Part shown: piece after piece, positions 44,101-57,622 of the stretch
How positions within the stretch are numbered: the stretch's first letter is position 1
Layout of the letters: each line of letters begins with the position of its first letter
Assembly: GCF_003369915.1 (NCBI RefSeq)
Contig: NC_046674.1
Location: 26,725,657 to 26,789,656, forward strand
DNA length: 64,000 nt
Reading direction: 5' to 3'
DNA from: Drosophila miranda
Taxonomy: Eukaryota; Arthropoda; Insecta; Diptera; Drosophilidae
The notes under the pieces: generated by a model
The model's input: only the letters and a program-made list of their open reading frames with translations
What the model was told of the DNA's origin: nothing
Databases searched by the model: none
Program-made: the position numbers and the translations under genes

Positions 44101-46276
44101 CCGCCCGTCACCTTGAGCGGGCCGTGCGGCTGCTGGTACATGTAGGAGCCGGCCGTCGCCAGCGTCGGCACGGAGACGGCCTCTCCGCGATACATGGCCG
44201 TGGAGCGGACGATGTGCTTCATGGCGCTGGACATTGAGGGCGGTGGCACATGGTGCCGCTCGGATCCCCCGGGACCAGATCCACCCGATCCGCCAGGTCC
44301 CGTGTGGGGCGAGTGGCCATCCCTGTCCCTCGGCGGCTTCTTGATGCTCAAGTCGAGGGTCTGCGGCTCCGAGTCCGACCCCTGCTGGCTTGGTGGCGGC
44401 ACTCCCCGCTGCGGATGGGTGGGTGGCGGTCCGTGACTCGTGGGGACATTGTATATGATCGTCTCGGTGCCGAGTGGCGGCGGTGCTGAGTGGCTGGACG
44501 GGAGCCCGCCCTTGGAGGAGCCCGCACCTATCCCGGACTTCACAACGGGCGTAATGGTGGCCTTGTCCCCAACACTGGCACCCACTCCCACGGACGTGGC
44601 GGCGGGATGGCCTATAAGTCCGGGATGTGTTAGCGGACCCACGCCCACACCGACTCCCCCTAGATGGGAGTTGACGACGGAGAGGGTGGCCAGGTTGCCG
44701 TCGCTACTGCTGCTGGTTCCGTTGCCGCTGCTGGAGAATGACGGCGGTGGCACGGCCGCTGGACGCGACGGCAGCTTCTGCACGGAGGTGCCGTGCGGCA
44801 GGCCGCTGGGCGGTCCACCCACCACCTGTTGCTGCTGCTGTTGCTTTAGGATAGCCGTATTCCCGTCCTGCCGATACTCCCGGACAATAGTGAGCTCCTT
44901 GCGCTCCAGATTGTTCGGATGCTGGGAGGGAGGCGGCTGCTGCTGCTGCTGTTGCTGCTGCTGGGAGGCGGCCTGGCTGGGGGGCATTCCTCCGGCAGAG
45001 GAGGACTGCTGCGTGGACTGTTTGCGCTCCGGTCCCTTGTGCTTCAGCGACCGCTCGATCACGGAGAAGACGCAGTCCTGCACATTGTTGACCGCCTCAC
45101 GGCGCATGCTGATGGGACCATTCATCGGTTGCGACTGTGGTTGCTGCTGTTGCTGCTGCTGCTGCCCCTGCTGTCCGACTCCCATTCCGGGACTCATTCC
45201 GGGCGGCACTCCTCCCATTCCGGCTCCTCCCATCACCACTCCCACTCCTGCGGCGTTTGGTGGCTGCAGTCCGCCTAGATTGTTGCTGCCATGACCGTGT
45301 CCGTGTCCATGTCCGTGTCCGTGTCCATGGCCGTGCCCGTGGGCATGCGGATGGCCGTGTCCAGGTCCGTGCACGTGTCCGTGGACATGGCCGTGACCGT
45401 GGGCGTGGACAGCGTTGAAGAGCACCTTGGGGCTCTGGCGGTTGGCCGGAGAGTTCTCGTTCTCCTCGTCGGCCGTCTCCGTGGCCGAAGAGTCGTACTC
45501 CTCGCTGGTCTTCTGCTTCTTGGGCGCCTGTCCGGCGGCCGGGGGCAGCAGACGCTCGTTGTCCGCCGCCGACGATGCCTTGGAGCTCATCCGCGTGGGG
45601 GTGATGATGAGCGGCAGCTCGGGAATTCCGCGCAGTCCCACGCCTACGGGCGAGGGCTTCTGCTGGTGCAGGTGCTGCTGCTGCTGCTGCTGGTGCGGAT
45701 GCTGCTGGGGGACTGGCGGAGGCGGCTGGGGCAACTGGATCCCAAGCTGGTGCTGTTGCTGCTGCTTGGTCAGGGTCAGGGGCTTGTGGCGCTGCAGATT
45801 CTCGGGACTCTCCACGGAGGCGGTGTCGGAGCCGCCAGGCTCTCGCTCGTCGCAGGACGAGGTGCTGACGTCCGTCTCGTCGCCGCCGCTGCCCCCGCCG
45901 CCGGCAGCGTCCGTGAGATTCAGCTGAGGGTCGAGCTTGCGCCGGATGCGCATGAGGCAGGCGGAGCAGCAGCGCGTCGCGTGCGGCGGTATCTGGAGCT
46001 CCGCCATCACGGGATCGCGCACCTCGGGCGCCAGCTCGAACAGTCGCGTCGGTATGTTGTGCAGCCGCTGTGCCCGTTCCTTGGGGTTGGGGCACGTCGA
46101 AAGGGGACAGCTCGGGTAGCGGTTCCGCACCGATTTGCACTGGCAGCTGTTGCACACCCGCGCCCCTGCCGGTATCGACTCGTCCGGTATGCCATACTGC
46201 TGCCCACGGCCCTTCTTCAGGGGCCGCGTCCTTGGACATGCCTCCGCCTTGCACACGAAGCAGTTGGCCAGCTTGT
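39499..46276 (-). CDS. Smr: Smrter (SMRT/N-CoR-type nuclear receptor corepressor), C-terminal coding exons
   Basis: Smrter is a nuclear corepressor that links the ecdysone receptor and other factors to histone deacetylase complexes. Four exons in consistent phase are joined by canonical sites: 46276-43075, 43000-42077, 41413-41260 and 41172-39499. They encode about 1,980 residues, the C-terminal part of a protein of over 3,000. In order there is a Cys-rich block (CFVCKAEACP, CNSCQCK), a His-Gly tract, a TLDLSIKK motif, GSITHGTP and GSITQGTP repeats, an Arg-Glu dipeptide tract, CoRNR-like motifs LIDAII and LTDSII, poly-Gln tracts, and the conserved end KYEALSDED. SMRT/N-CoR proteins share the GSIxxGTP motif and a closely similar C-terminus. 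The upstream exons with SANT domains are outside the window. Confidence 0.9.
41260..41413 (-). CDS. Smr: Smr exon C: CoRNR-like motif LIDAII
   Basis: The 663-bp intron 41414-42076 separates it from exon B. The acceptor is TTATCCTTAG/ATACTATCG and the donor TTC/GTAAGT at 41260/41259. The exon encodes YYRPPHASQ, then AQNLIDAIIKHQIS, an L-x-x-I-I helix of the kind nuclear receptors bind in corepressors. The following 87-bp intron has no in-frame stop, so retention would add 29 residues. Confidence 0.82.
42077..43000 (-). CDS. Smr: Smr exon B: proline-rich and Arg-Glu repeat region
   Basis: The 74-bp intron 43001-43074 (GTGAGT...CTCCACAG) precedes this 924-bp exon, which ends GAGA/GTAAGT at 42077/42076. 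It encodes a TPSPHRTPPPQ stretch, a His/Gln region, and a long alternating Arg-Glu tract (about 42420-42245) likely to form a highly charged helix. The exon enters with one base and leaves with two, matching both neighbours. Confidence 0.87.
43075..46276 (-). CDS. Smr: Smr exon A: Cys-rich block, HG tract, GSITxGTP motifs
   Basis: The acceptor TTTTGTTGCAG precedes 46276, and the donor is AACAG/GTGAGT at 43075/43074. The exon is 3,202 bp with no stop. The Cys-rich block (46240-45940) holds more than a dozen cysteines and may bind zinc. The segment 45405-45289 encodes His-Gly/Pro repeats. GSITHGTP lies near 43735-43710 and GSITQGTP near 43580-43555. Long apparent ORFs on the plus strand here are shadows of GC-rich codon use. 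Confidence 0.88.
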
Positions 46277-48103
46277 CTGCAACAAAAGAGATAGAGAGAG
46301 TGGGTGAGTGAGTGAGTGAGTGGGTGGGTGAGCGCAGCAGAGCGCAGCAGGAGGGTAAGCAAAAGTTATGCAAACACATTAAAAAATACGATTTAATTAA
46401 AGGCAAATGGTCAGAAGAGGGCGGTGGGTGGAGTGCCACTGGGGGAGTGGCTGTGGGAGACGCTTTCATTAAGCCACTTAACAAATAATGAGCAGCAGCA
46501 GCAGCCAATTGAATATTTTAAAACGCCCGCCCGAAGTGGGGGAAAACGGACAGGGGATGGAGGAGGGATGAGGGATGCGGATGAACAGATTCACATGGGG
46601 ATGAATGGATGGAGCGAAATCTAGAGTGGATTGCAGACACCGCAGACTGAGGTTGAGCGGAGCAATCAGATTTCATTATACTCGTATCTACGAGCAGTGT
46701 TTCCAAAGAGGAACATATGGAAAGGAAACAAGTGGGAAATAGAATCATGGAACAGGGGAAACACAACCATGGGATGAGTGAAAGAAGTGGGAAACATAGC
46801 AATGTAAAGAGTGAAACAAGTGGGAAGCAGACCCAGTGGAACGAGTGAAACGGAACAATTTAAACTTCTTTGGAATGGAAAGAATTTTCAGCTGAAAAGA
46901 AAACTATCCAAAATACATCCAAGCGATCAACATTTTGAAGTTACAAGAAATCAATCAGTTGGGATTGATTTTCAATTTGGAAATGTGAAAGGAAATGCTT
47001 AAGATATCATCCCAAATATGACTTATCAGGCTGCAGAACTATCTATAGAATATAGAACATGGAGATCCATAGCTCCGATATTGCCCGACTGATGTACCGA
47101 GTTAATTACTCGTACTAGCTAGCTGCTCGTATTCGTTCCCATTTCATTCGGTATTCGTTAATGTGAGATGCACCGAAATTTGATTATCGTTTCATTTCGT
47201 TTCGAGTACGAGGACGAGCACAATCTCTGGCCATCAGTGGAGGAAATCTCCAATCTTGACTGAGTGCCGGGAAGATTTGTGTTTGTCTTAGTTTTTGTTT
47301 TGCCATTTTACTTGTAATAATTTAACAATTTTAATGATGTGCAAATAAAGCGAGAGAGAGAGAGAGAGAGAGAGATAGAGAGCGAGAGCGAGAGGATGAG
47401 AACAATTGCGGCATTTAAGGAAAATCAATGTAATTAAAAGGGGACTTTGGGGAGGAATGGAATGGCATGGAAAACTGGCTCTGGCTCTGGCTCTGACTCT
47501 GACTCTGGCTGTAAGTAAAATCAATCAGCGTTTCGAAATGTCAGACATACAACGATGAATGCTGAATGCTGACCAAACAGACGAAGAGTGGGAGCGGGAG
47601 CGAGAGAGAGCTCTTCTGCCACTGTCACTGCCACTGCCACTCCCTGCCATTTTCCAGCCCCACTCCTCCACTCCCACTCATTGCGTGGCTCGCGAATCTC
47701 AGCGGAATATGAAAATACATCAAAGTAGCCAGCCCCCAATCCCCCTTCCCCGCCCAGTGGGCCTGGCTCTCTCTTTCTCTCTACCTTCCAACCCCCACCT
47801 TCTACCCCACTCGTTGACCAAGCAGAAAGCGAAAAATAAACGCAAGTAAAAATGCTTTTTGAGCGTTAAAATTTTAATAAGCCACCCATTTTAATTTTGA
47901 TTGTTGCGCGGAGCGGTGAGAGCAGGGGCCAAAAGAGGGCCAAAAAGGGGGAAAAACCACACGAAAAACGATTTCATTTTTGCGAAGAAAAAAAAACGAA
48001 AAGAACCCAAACTACAGAAAAGTTGGCAACCCTGGCAGGCTGAGGAGAGAGCGAGAAGACGGAGAACAACAAGTAGGCAACACTTTTTTTGCACTTTGAC
48101 TGA

Positions 48104-48178
48104 GAGGAGGAGGAAGAGGAGGAGGAGGAGGAGGAGGAGGAGGAGGAGGAGGAGGAGGAGGAGGAGGAGGAGGAGGAG
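48104..48178 (+). repeat. AGG trinucleotide (polypurine) tract, about 25 copies
   Basis: A nearly uninterrupted GAGGAGGAGG array lies within the Smr intron. It is pure purine on one strand and could form triplex or altered DNA. The apparent poly-Arg and poly-Leu ORFs across it are artefacts of the repeat. Confidence 0.85.
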
Positions 48179-51100
48179 CAGGAGCTGGAGCTGGAGCGGT
48201 AGCGGGAGCCTCAATTCAATTGCAATTAAGAGTCTACGAGTCGAGCATAGATTGCAAATTAAATAAAAATCACAAAATAAATATTTAATATTAATAACAG
48301 TAACACAACCCAACCGAACCGAAAAGAGATCAACAAAAAGAGTGTTTTGCAGTAAATCGAAATGAGAGCAACAAAAACGGAATGTAAGCAATCAATTGGG
48401 GAAAAAGACTACACGATTACGATTGACTGGGCTGGGGACTGGCCACTGGACTCGCAAAGGATCTCCAAATGGAGATGGTATGTTTGGGTGTATATGTAGA
48501 TGGTTCACCCAGGGGATACACCCAACACAGAGGAGATCGATGATTGGCAGTCCGTTCGTCCCCGGTGCCTGCACGTGCATACCCCATGCACTACAGATAT
48601 TGTGCGGCAGGGTGTCCAAAAATTAAAATAATATTCGTAATAAAATTGAATTGAAATGCCACGATATCAGCATATATCGGCGGCATGTGGCGCATGCAAC
48701 AAGACCAACAAGAGAAACACCAAATAAATTAATTAATAATAAAAAGGCTATGGCTATTGGTCGCATGATTGGGTTGGTAGGGGGGTGGGGGAAGGGTGTT
48801 CCGGTTTGGGGTTTGGAGATTCGGTTTGTTTCGGTTCGGCTCGGCCGGAGAGCAGCAGACCTCGTTTTTTTATTATTTAATTTTGATTTTAAAATATTCT
48901 GTAAATATTTCATGCATTTTTTGGATGGCCGAGCAGAGAAAAAAACGAAACAGGACACGAAACGAAGGGGACAGGACATACCAGGACTGACCGCCGTGCG
49001 TCCAGGGCCTCTGTTGGGGTCTGTTTCGGGATCGAAATACAATCTGTTGGCCCTACCACCAGTCGGGATAAAGCAAGTAATACCTTAGATTTCTTCTTTT
49101 GTCCATTTTTATAATATATTAATTAGGAATTATTTCTGGGGGGAACTATTCATTTTTATTTTATATAAAAATTATAGTCCTTACGATCCCTGCTTCTTGT
49201 CGAGTTACAATTTTAGCAGTTGTTAGCTGAAAACTCCCACCATTTAATGCCTGAGAGGAAACAGTTGCAACTAATTCCAGGACTGTGTTATCGATGGGGG
49301 GTTTTTTTTTTTATATTTAGAGCTTCCTTTTATCTGTGAGTAAGTCAGTTATATACTATAATCCATCCCGCAGAACTCGCAGAACGAGTGTGAAATGGGA
49401 CAGTGTAAAGCACTTGTCGCCTGGTCAAATGTCAGATAAAATTGATGTCAATTGACCAGAGAAAGAGAGGGGGAGTACTGTTTGGGGGAGGGAAATTAAT
49501 TGTAATTAATGCATACGTATATTAATGAGAATTCGTGTTAATTAAATGTGACCTACAATAGTCACAACTACAACACCACAACAACAGCAGGACACTCCTT
49601 CGGAGCACCATTCAACTACCCTTGCCTCCATTCCCTACCCATTTGGGTGGGGCCCCCAACCAGCCATTTAAAGGCAATTCAATCAAATAATAACCAAAAA
49701 AGAAACAAGCTAAAATTTTGATATAAATTTCCGCTTTTCCGCTTTTTGTTGACCAGCATCGTCATCGTCATCGTCAGCGGCTCGACTCGATTCGATTCGA
49801 ATCTCTTTGCATTTCGATCAATTTTATTAATAATTCAATCAGTCAAAAAATTATTTGAAACGCCCCAAAGGAAAACAAAAAAGTTTTCCTCAACTGGCGA
49901 TGCTGACAGAAGCTGCGACAGACTGGGGCAGGGGCAGGGAGAGTGGCAGTGGCAGAGCAGGGAATGCGCTTGGTCTTGGGTTTCCGCTGGTATCGGCGGG
50001 GGAGAGGGGGGTTTATGGGGTTTCCCACAACATCTTCTTCTGTTTTTTTCCTTCATTTCTGCTTTGATTTGTGCGGGGTAAGGGGACAGGGGAAAAGATG
50101 AAACGCAACCGGGGAAAAGTCGTCGCAAGTCGAACGTGGAACATGGAACGTGGTGGAACACTGCGCTATTTGCACAGCAAATGCAAAGAAAAATCACAAG
50201 AAGAAGTCGAACTGACTGGATGACATTTCGACTATTGGATGCCCATTGCTTGGAACAGTCAATCAAGTGGAGAGTGAGCGAGAAAAGAAAACGAAATTTT
50301 CAGATACAAAAGAGTAAAAATTACAAATTCCATCGTTTCGATGGAACGAGAAAGGTGATACGGAGATCGTATGATCGAAATGATTTTTGATATATGTACA
50401 TATAAGAAGATAATATCATCTTCCAAATATATGAACCTTATCTTTTAAAGTGTGAATTCTGTAATATTTGTAATATTCGGATCGGACATCAGTCTCTACC
50501 GAACATAAGCCCTCTAACTATTACAATCTCCGAGGTCCGGATACGGATACGGATACGAATACGAATAGGAATACGAATACGGAACACCCCAGCGAGTGCG
50601 AGGTATACTCGTAAAAAGGAGAAAGGAAAAAAATCAAAAACCAAAAGTAAATCAAAACGACAAACAAAACAAAACGAGACGCGATGCGATGCGACGCATA
50701 CCCCCCTCAGATCCCGCCCCCTCCACCATCCACTCTCTCTGCACTTCCTCTACCCTCCACCCACTGCCTGCTCCTTCTGGACTCTCGCCCTCTCTGCGTG
50801 CTCCTCCTGCACTCCACCCCCAAAATGAAATAATTCCATTAGTACAATTTCTTTTGCAAGTACAAAGAGTAAATATTGAGGCGGTCTATGCGTGGGATGT
50901 GGATGTGGGCTGGAAACGGAGAAGGGAGGAGGTACCAGGGGAGTGGGAAAAGGAAATGGAGTGGGAGTGGAAATGGGTATGGGTATGGGAGTGGTGGAAA
51001 GAGAATATTTATACGTATGTGAATGTGTGGTAAGCTGTTCTACTGTTCCTTTCTGACCCAATAAGTAATACTCCAATTATAATTGACCGAAAGTCCCATC

Positions 51101-52402
51101 TCAAACCACCCCATCAATCGCATCCATCGCATCCATCTCATCCTTCGTCTCATTTGCATTTGTTGGGAAATAATCCCAGTCTGAGAATGCAATACTCTTA
51201 ATTGTGCAATTAAATTTCGGACCATTTGGTAAATAGTTTTGGCACCCGACAAACATCAACAGACAGAAATTAACCTAGACTCTGCCCCTCCCCTCCTCTC
51301 CTCTCCTCTCCTGTTCACCCTTCACTCTGCTGTGGCATCTTCCACCCCTTCGCATTCCCACAGGACCCTCTTGCAGCACTCTGCTGCAGCAGCACAAAAT
51401 TTCTGCACAAGTTACCAAAAATTTATTTAACTTTCAATTAGACAATTGAAAACAACAGCAACAACAGGAGCAGCAGCAGCAGCAGGAAGAGGGTTAAAGG
51501 TTGAGGAAGATTGTGGCCAAAGGGAAACAGGTTGCTAGTTCTCTCGTTCCATCTGGAACTGGTTCATTGCAGGTTCTAATGATTGGAACCCTTATATAAC
51601 CCTAAAGGAACGATCGCTCATATCTCCAAGTCTTTGAATGGAATTGCTATATCATATAAGTAGCTGTAAGGATAGCTTTTGTTGCTGGATCATAGAGCTA
51701 TGCCAAAACTAGAAGCAATTCACTAATCGATCCCCCAAGTATTTTGATTGCTGCAACAACCTAAACTAGAACACGTTTACATTGGAACTAGTTGTTTTAC
51801 GATGGGAATACGGAAAATGGATGCACTCTGTGGCACTCTATGATTCGCTGGCACATGCCACAAGCACCTACCGCCACGGATTTCCCACTCGATTCCATTG
51901 GCAACAAGAGCCAACACACAACAAGCCGCTAAAAAGGAAAACGAAAAGCGGAAATTCAATCAAATCTGCCATAAAACAACAATCAATTTAGAGATAACGG
52001 GCTACGAGAGAGAGAGAGAGAGAGAGAGCGAGAGCTGATACTCAGAGCGAGCGGCGAGAAGCGAGAGGCGAGAGCAATAGGAACGGAACGATTGGCCTGC
52101 GGCCAATTAAAAAATATACGCGAGACTGTACGTACACACAAAAGTACGACGCAGCAGCAGCACTGGACGAAGGACTAAGGACGGAGGGCGGAGGACAACC
52201 GCTAATTAGCACCATGGGGAATTTGTTGTTGGCAGAGAAGAGAAGAACTTGCGCGTAAGCGAAAGCAGTGCCCGCTAGCAGTGGCAGTGGCAGTGGCACC
52301 GGCAGCAACCAACAGAAGATGCTGCCAACTTGTGCAAACATCAAAGAGCAGGCGAATTCAGAAGGAGATGGCAGCAAGCAGCAAGCAGCATGTGATTGAG
52401 AG

Positions 52403-52468
52403 GGCGGACAGGACAGAACAGGACAGAACAGGACAGAACAGGATGGATGGATGGATGGATGGATGGAA
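52403..52468 (+). repeat. GGACAGAACA decamer repeat followed by GGAT tetramers
   Basis: Three to four tandem GGACAGAACA units run directly into about six GGAT units. It is a compound microsatellite in intronic sequence. Confidence 0.75.
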
Positions 52469-54101
52469 AGCAATGGCTGGGAATTATGGTACGAGTATGC
52501 ATAAATATGCCAGCCATGACGACGAGGGCGAGAGAAGTGAGACACACACATACGCATACGATGCAAGCCCAACAAAGAGACAGAGAGGGAGAATGGAAAA
52601 GAGAGGAAGAAGCTGGTGAGCGCCATATAATTGTAAATACAGTTAATATGAACGGCACCGACAGCCGACAGCCAACAGCCAACAGCCGACTGCCGAGCGA
52701 CAGCAGCGACAGCGGAAAACGCTTTGCTTTGGCACTTTTAATTTACGAAATGGTGTTGATTTAACGGCAAAGGCAGCGGCAGCGACGGCGGCGGCAGGAC
52801 TCCAGGGGGTAGACCGGAGAGCGGACCACAAGCGGGTCCAGCGTGGGAGCGCAACACAAAAGGAAATTGAAGGAACAAAAAAAAAAACGTATATTTCGGG
52901 CAATTGCGGCCGTCATTTCACTGGCTTTTTGGGTTTCATCTTTCACTCGATTGTGGAAGTCCTCCGTTAAGCTCCTGGGACGACTAGAAGGATAGAGCTA
53001 CCGGAGAGCACAGTTACGAGTACTCTACCCAAAAGCCTTGCGATCTATGTGGATCTGTGAACTGTGAACTAGGAGATCCCTCACCGCAATTCGAATAATG
53101 TGAAAGGAACTTTCCCTAAACCCAAAATCACGTAAAGAGTATTCCAGAGTCCTTATTGGAGTGTGAGATATGTGCGCCTCTGCGAACTCTTTCTTTTTTT
53201 GGGAAACGATTTTCCCTGATTAATAAAAGTTACACACAAACACACAAACACGCAGACAGAGAGATAGAGAGAGAAAGAGGGACACACATACATAGAGACA
53301 GAAGAAGGAATACAAACTGTACGCCAGCGATAATCAAAAGGGTGTGCAATTTTAATTGAGCAATTTAATTACATATGTAAGCAAAAGCCAAGCCTCGGCA
53401 AAGGAGCAGAGCAGCAGAGAGAGGGACGGAGAGAGAGAGAGAGATGCCAGAAAGAGAGCGAGCCAAGTCGGAGCGGAGCGGAGAGTGAGAGCGAGGGCCG
53501 GAAGGCACACACATAATTAGCAAGCAAGCAAATGCCACTTCACTCGCTCTCTCTCCCACTCTCTCTCTCGCTCTCTCTCTCTCTTTGTGTGGGCGTGAGT
53601 GCACGTGTGTGTGAGTGTTGACTCTTTGGCTTCTGCTTTGCTGCTTTTTAGGGTCCTTTTTTTGTTGCGTTTCCCCCGTTCCCAGTCCTTCTGCTTCGGT
53701 GGGGCCGCAGTCGTTTTCGGCAGTTTAAGTTTGTAATTAGTTTGTCGGCGCCTCTCCCACTTGTACTTTCCTACGCCCCCTTTTGAGCGGAACCCAGGCC
53801 CAAGCCCGAGAGAGATCTATCCCATCTATCCGAATTAGAACTGAAACGATTAGCAAATGGCTGGGATTTATTCACTGCGCCCCCACATACGAGCAAGTGT
53901 TGCCAGATTGAGACCAAAACCCAAAACCAATTGCAAGATCTTCTGCCTTACGAGTCCATCAAAAGCTTTGGAAAAATTACACCCCCGATTAATAAGCGAT
54001 TCCCTTTCAATTGTGACAAATGTAAGCCACAGAGCCCGTGTCCGTGTCCGTGTCCGTGTCCATTCCCGAGAAATTGAGAGTTAATATTCTCTCTATGGGC
54101 A

Positions 54102-54102
<1 letters not shown>

Positions 54103-54133
<31 letters not shown>

Positions 54134-54138
54134 ACACG
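54103..54138. repeat. C homopolymer (17) adjoining a CA repeat
   Basis: C17 is followed by (CA)n. Such a run is prone to sequencing and assembly error, so its exact length is uncertain. Confidence 0.75.
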
Positions 54139-57100
54139 CACACCCATAGCCATACCCACTCCTCGTTTCGATGCTGGCAATTAGAAAAACGCGCTTTCCG
54201 AGGGGCTCTTCTATGGCACCAAAGTTGACACATTGATCGCCGGTAGGGGAGGGGTGGGACCTCCTGGGGCAATTGGCAATGGGTATGGGACGCCCCTTTT
54301 TTGGGATGGACTGATGGATTGGATTGGAAATGGTTACTGGTTTACGCGTGGCTCTGCTCTCGCGAAAGGGAGGAGAACCTGCGTCCTGCGTCCTGCGTCC
54401 GTCGTCCGTGTCCGCATTCGGACTGGTCGAAAAGCTTACAAATCGTGAAATGCGAGTGAGTAATTATGATTTACTAATTAGCAAACAGACACCCGGACGG
54501 ACAAGCACACACACACACCGGACACTGGGGGGATACGGATACGGGTATACGATTGCATAGGCGCAGGCGGATACGTGTACAGCGAATTGGCGGACTAATG
54601 CGATGGACAAACAACGAATGCACGGACTTCGGACTACGGACTACATGGAGCGCCGTAGGAGAGCCTGAGACCCATGGACACTGGACACTGGACACTGGAC
54701 AAAAGTCTATTAATTAGCTGCACCAACAAGCGGAGGGAGTGGGGCAGCAGCACTGCACCCCCCCACTCCCACCCGCCGTGCCGCCGCGCTTGTTCGTGTA
54801 ACGGGGATTTGCTCATCAAATTCGCTAATTGTTTTTGTTTCTGCTTTTGCTTTTGCACCTGCAGCTGCCCACACGCACACACGCACACACACACACTCTC
54901 CCACTTGCCACAATTTGGCTTCGTCAGGGGCCGAGGGGGAGGGGGAATGGAGGGGGATATGCTAGAGGTAAGGGGTAAGCGCGAGTACAGTCCAAACAAT
55001 TAGCGTAATTTCAATTTTGTTCAAAATTTCATAAACAGCAAACGGAAGGGGGTGGGGGAACTTTTCCCCTCCACCAAACACAAGCACCACAGTGACATCA
55101 GCACCCCTTGCCCCCCCACCCCCGGGACCCCCTCTAGCCGCGCAGAGAGCAGAGGCAGGGGCAGAGCAGAGCCTTTGGTGCACTGCGGACAGTTAAGCCT
55201 CTTGCACCGCCGTTGCATACTTTGGTGCGCTTTTTGACAGCAGCCTCCGAAAAAAGGAAAACCATCAAATTTACGCTCTCTCTCTCACTCTGTCTCTTTC
55301 TCTGCTGTTCTGCTTCTTATTTCGTTTACTTTCCATCAGCATAATGCAGCGAAAAGGGGGGAAGAGGGCGTGTGTGTGTGTGTGTGTGTTAGGGGTGTAG
55401 CAGGAGGTACAGGTAATGGGGAGCTGGAGGCGGAGGTGGAGAGCACGTCTGGGAACAGGCAGGACAGTAGACCGCTAAAGAGCGGAGAAAGGGGGACCAG
55501 GAGTAGGGAGCAGGTGAGAGGCTTACGATGCTGTTACGTTATTCTGCCATCACTTAAAATCCAATAAACAAATTAATAAACAACAAAAACAGCAACCCAC
55601 ACACACAGGCACCTGCACACACTCGTATGGAGAGTGTCAACCCATTTAATTGCCTCAAGTCCGGAGTGAGTAAGAGAGGGAGAGAGAGAGAGGGCAAGGT
55701 ACGTATACGTGAACCCCCTGCTCTTTCTATCCCACTCTTCAGCTTCCGATGAAGCTTTCAAATTTAGTTTTTGGCGCTCACTTCTCTCTCTCTCTCTCTC
55801 TTAGTTATTTTTTTGGGTGCACTTTCCGTTTACCGTTACACGTTTTTCAGTGATTTTGTTTGTTTTGGTTTTGGTTTTGCTTTTGTTTTTTTTTGCGGCA
55901 CAAAAACACAAAAAGAATTTTTAACGAACGGGAAAATGCCTCCATGTTCGCCAGTCTCCCTCTCTCTGTCGCACAAACACACACACACCTGCTGAATGCT
56001 GAAGGGAAGAGTCGGATTAGTGCGGCGTACCCTTTCCCTTCCGAAAAGTTCAATTGGAATCTGAAGGCACTTGTCCCTTGAGTACAACGACGATATGTGT
56101 ACACGTGTATCTCAGATAACACTCATGAAATGCCACTGCACATAGAGGACTACCAGATACTCTGTACTAATCTAGAGAATTGATTACTACCTTCCCTGTT
56201 TGTAAAATGTATTCGGAAGCATACACCCAGAGAAAAAATCTCTGAGAAAAGAATACACCACAACCGTAACGCTTCGATTCAAATATTTATGATGTTATAA
56301 TTGCACCGAGAGTGGATTTCATATTTAAATTAATTGTAACAAATTGTAACGAAAATGTGTGTGTGAGCATGTCGCAATGGCGTGAATCCCAATCACAAGA
56401 GTCACGACATGATAGAAAAGGCAGAAAACGCTTCGTTTATATTTATTTAAAAGTGTTTCCAATTCAGATTAAATATGGGCCGTATTAAAAAGACTTTCAC
56501 ACTTGATCTACATGGATCGCAGAGACTTAGTCCCTGAATTATGTTTAAAAATTCCCAAACTCGATTGCAAAGAATTTCGTTTGATTGGTAGACCATAGTA
56601 CGAGTATTATCTTAAAAAGTTAACCAAAGATGAGCCCTCCAAGGCATTCTTAGAGGCGGAATTAAAACGGATAATTAAGTCTCAACATTAAACATAGGAA
56701 TGTACATAGGATATACATAGGAAAACGGATAAGTCGAGCGATGCTTGCTCATTTTCTGGCAGTGTTGATTCCCCTTTAGCCTTTCGTGTCTTTCTCCTTA
56801 ATATGACTTTTGTTCTCTGTTGCCGTTGCTCTGTAAATGTATCTGAGTGTATCTGCATCTGTATACCTGTATCTGTGTATCTGCATCTGTGGCTGTTTCT
56901 GTTCTTTGTTTTTTTCCTGTTGTTGTTTTCGGTGTGCGTTTGTTTTATTAATGTTGACCGTCAATTATGTTTTAATTGTCATAAAAGGTTTGTCCCTTTT
57001 GACTCTTTCTTTCTCTCTCTCTCTCTCCACACATGAAGAGAGATGAGGCGCGGAGATAGGCGTGGAGGGAGAGACACGTATGCACACAATAAATCCACAG

Positions 57101-57622
57101 TGGGGATAAGCTTTAGCTCGACACAATTGCAGGGGGGGGGGGGCGGGGGATAAAAGGAGCAAAGGAGCACAACAGAACAGAAGTTGCTTGTCATCATGGC
57201 CAAAAGCATGCCCCCCGCCTCCCCAACCAGCAACTGTAAATCCTGTGCATGTGTCGTCTGTGGATGTCCGTGTGCATGGTCGTGCAAAGCCACTTCCACT
57301 TCCTTCCTTTCACTTGACAGTTGAGTGTGTGTGTGTGTTCGTCTGGTATCCTCCTCTGGTTTCCGCTTCGATTTGGTTTGGTTTTACAGTTGTCAGGCAA
57401 TTTGCACATCAACTTATACTGCAAAGATCAGCACAAAGTGTACCAACACACACACACACACATACACAGAGAGAGAATGAGTGAGGGAGAGGAAGGAAGG
57501 GTAAACTCAACTGCTCTCCGCAGTAGACTCCTTTTTTTTGTTCAACCTTTCATTAATCAAATTGAATTCCATGTCGCACTGTCCTGCAGAAGGCAGAGAG
57601 GCAGAGGTGTTATGCAACGTGT

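Noticed and set aside
39527..46307. Many long plus-strand ORFs opposite the Smr exons, rich in Arg, Gly, Cys or Leu
   Set aside because: They are shadows of GC-rich Gln/Pro/Gly codons on the minus strand. The minus-strand exons have matching splice phases and recognisable motifs.
47901..48391. ORFs with poly-Arg and poly-Leu around 48100-48180
   Set aside because: They are produced entirely by the AGG trinucleotide tract in an intron.
54674..55003. Plus-strand ORF of 109 codons in the Smr intron
   Set aside because: It is driven by CA and TTTTGC simple repeats with low-complexity Cys/Phe/His composition and has no splice or start support.
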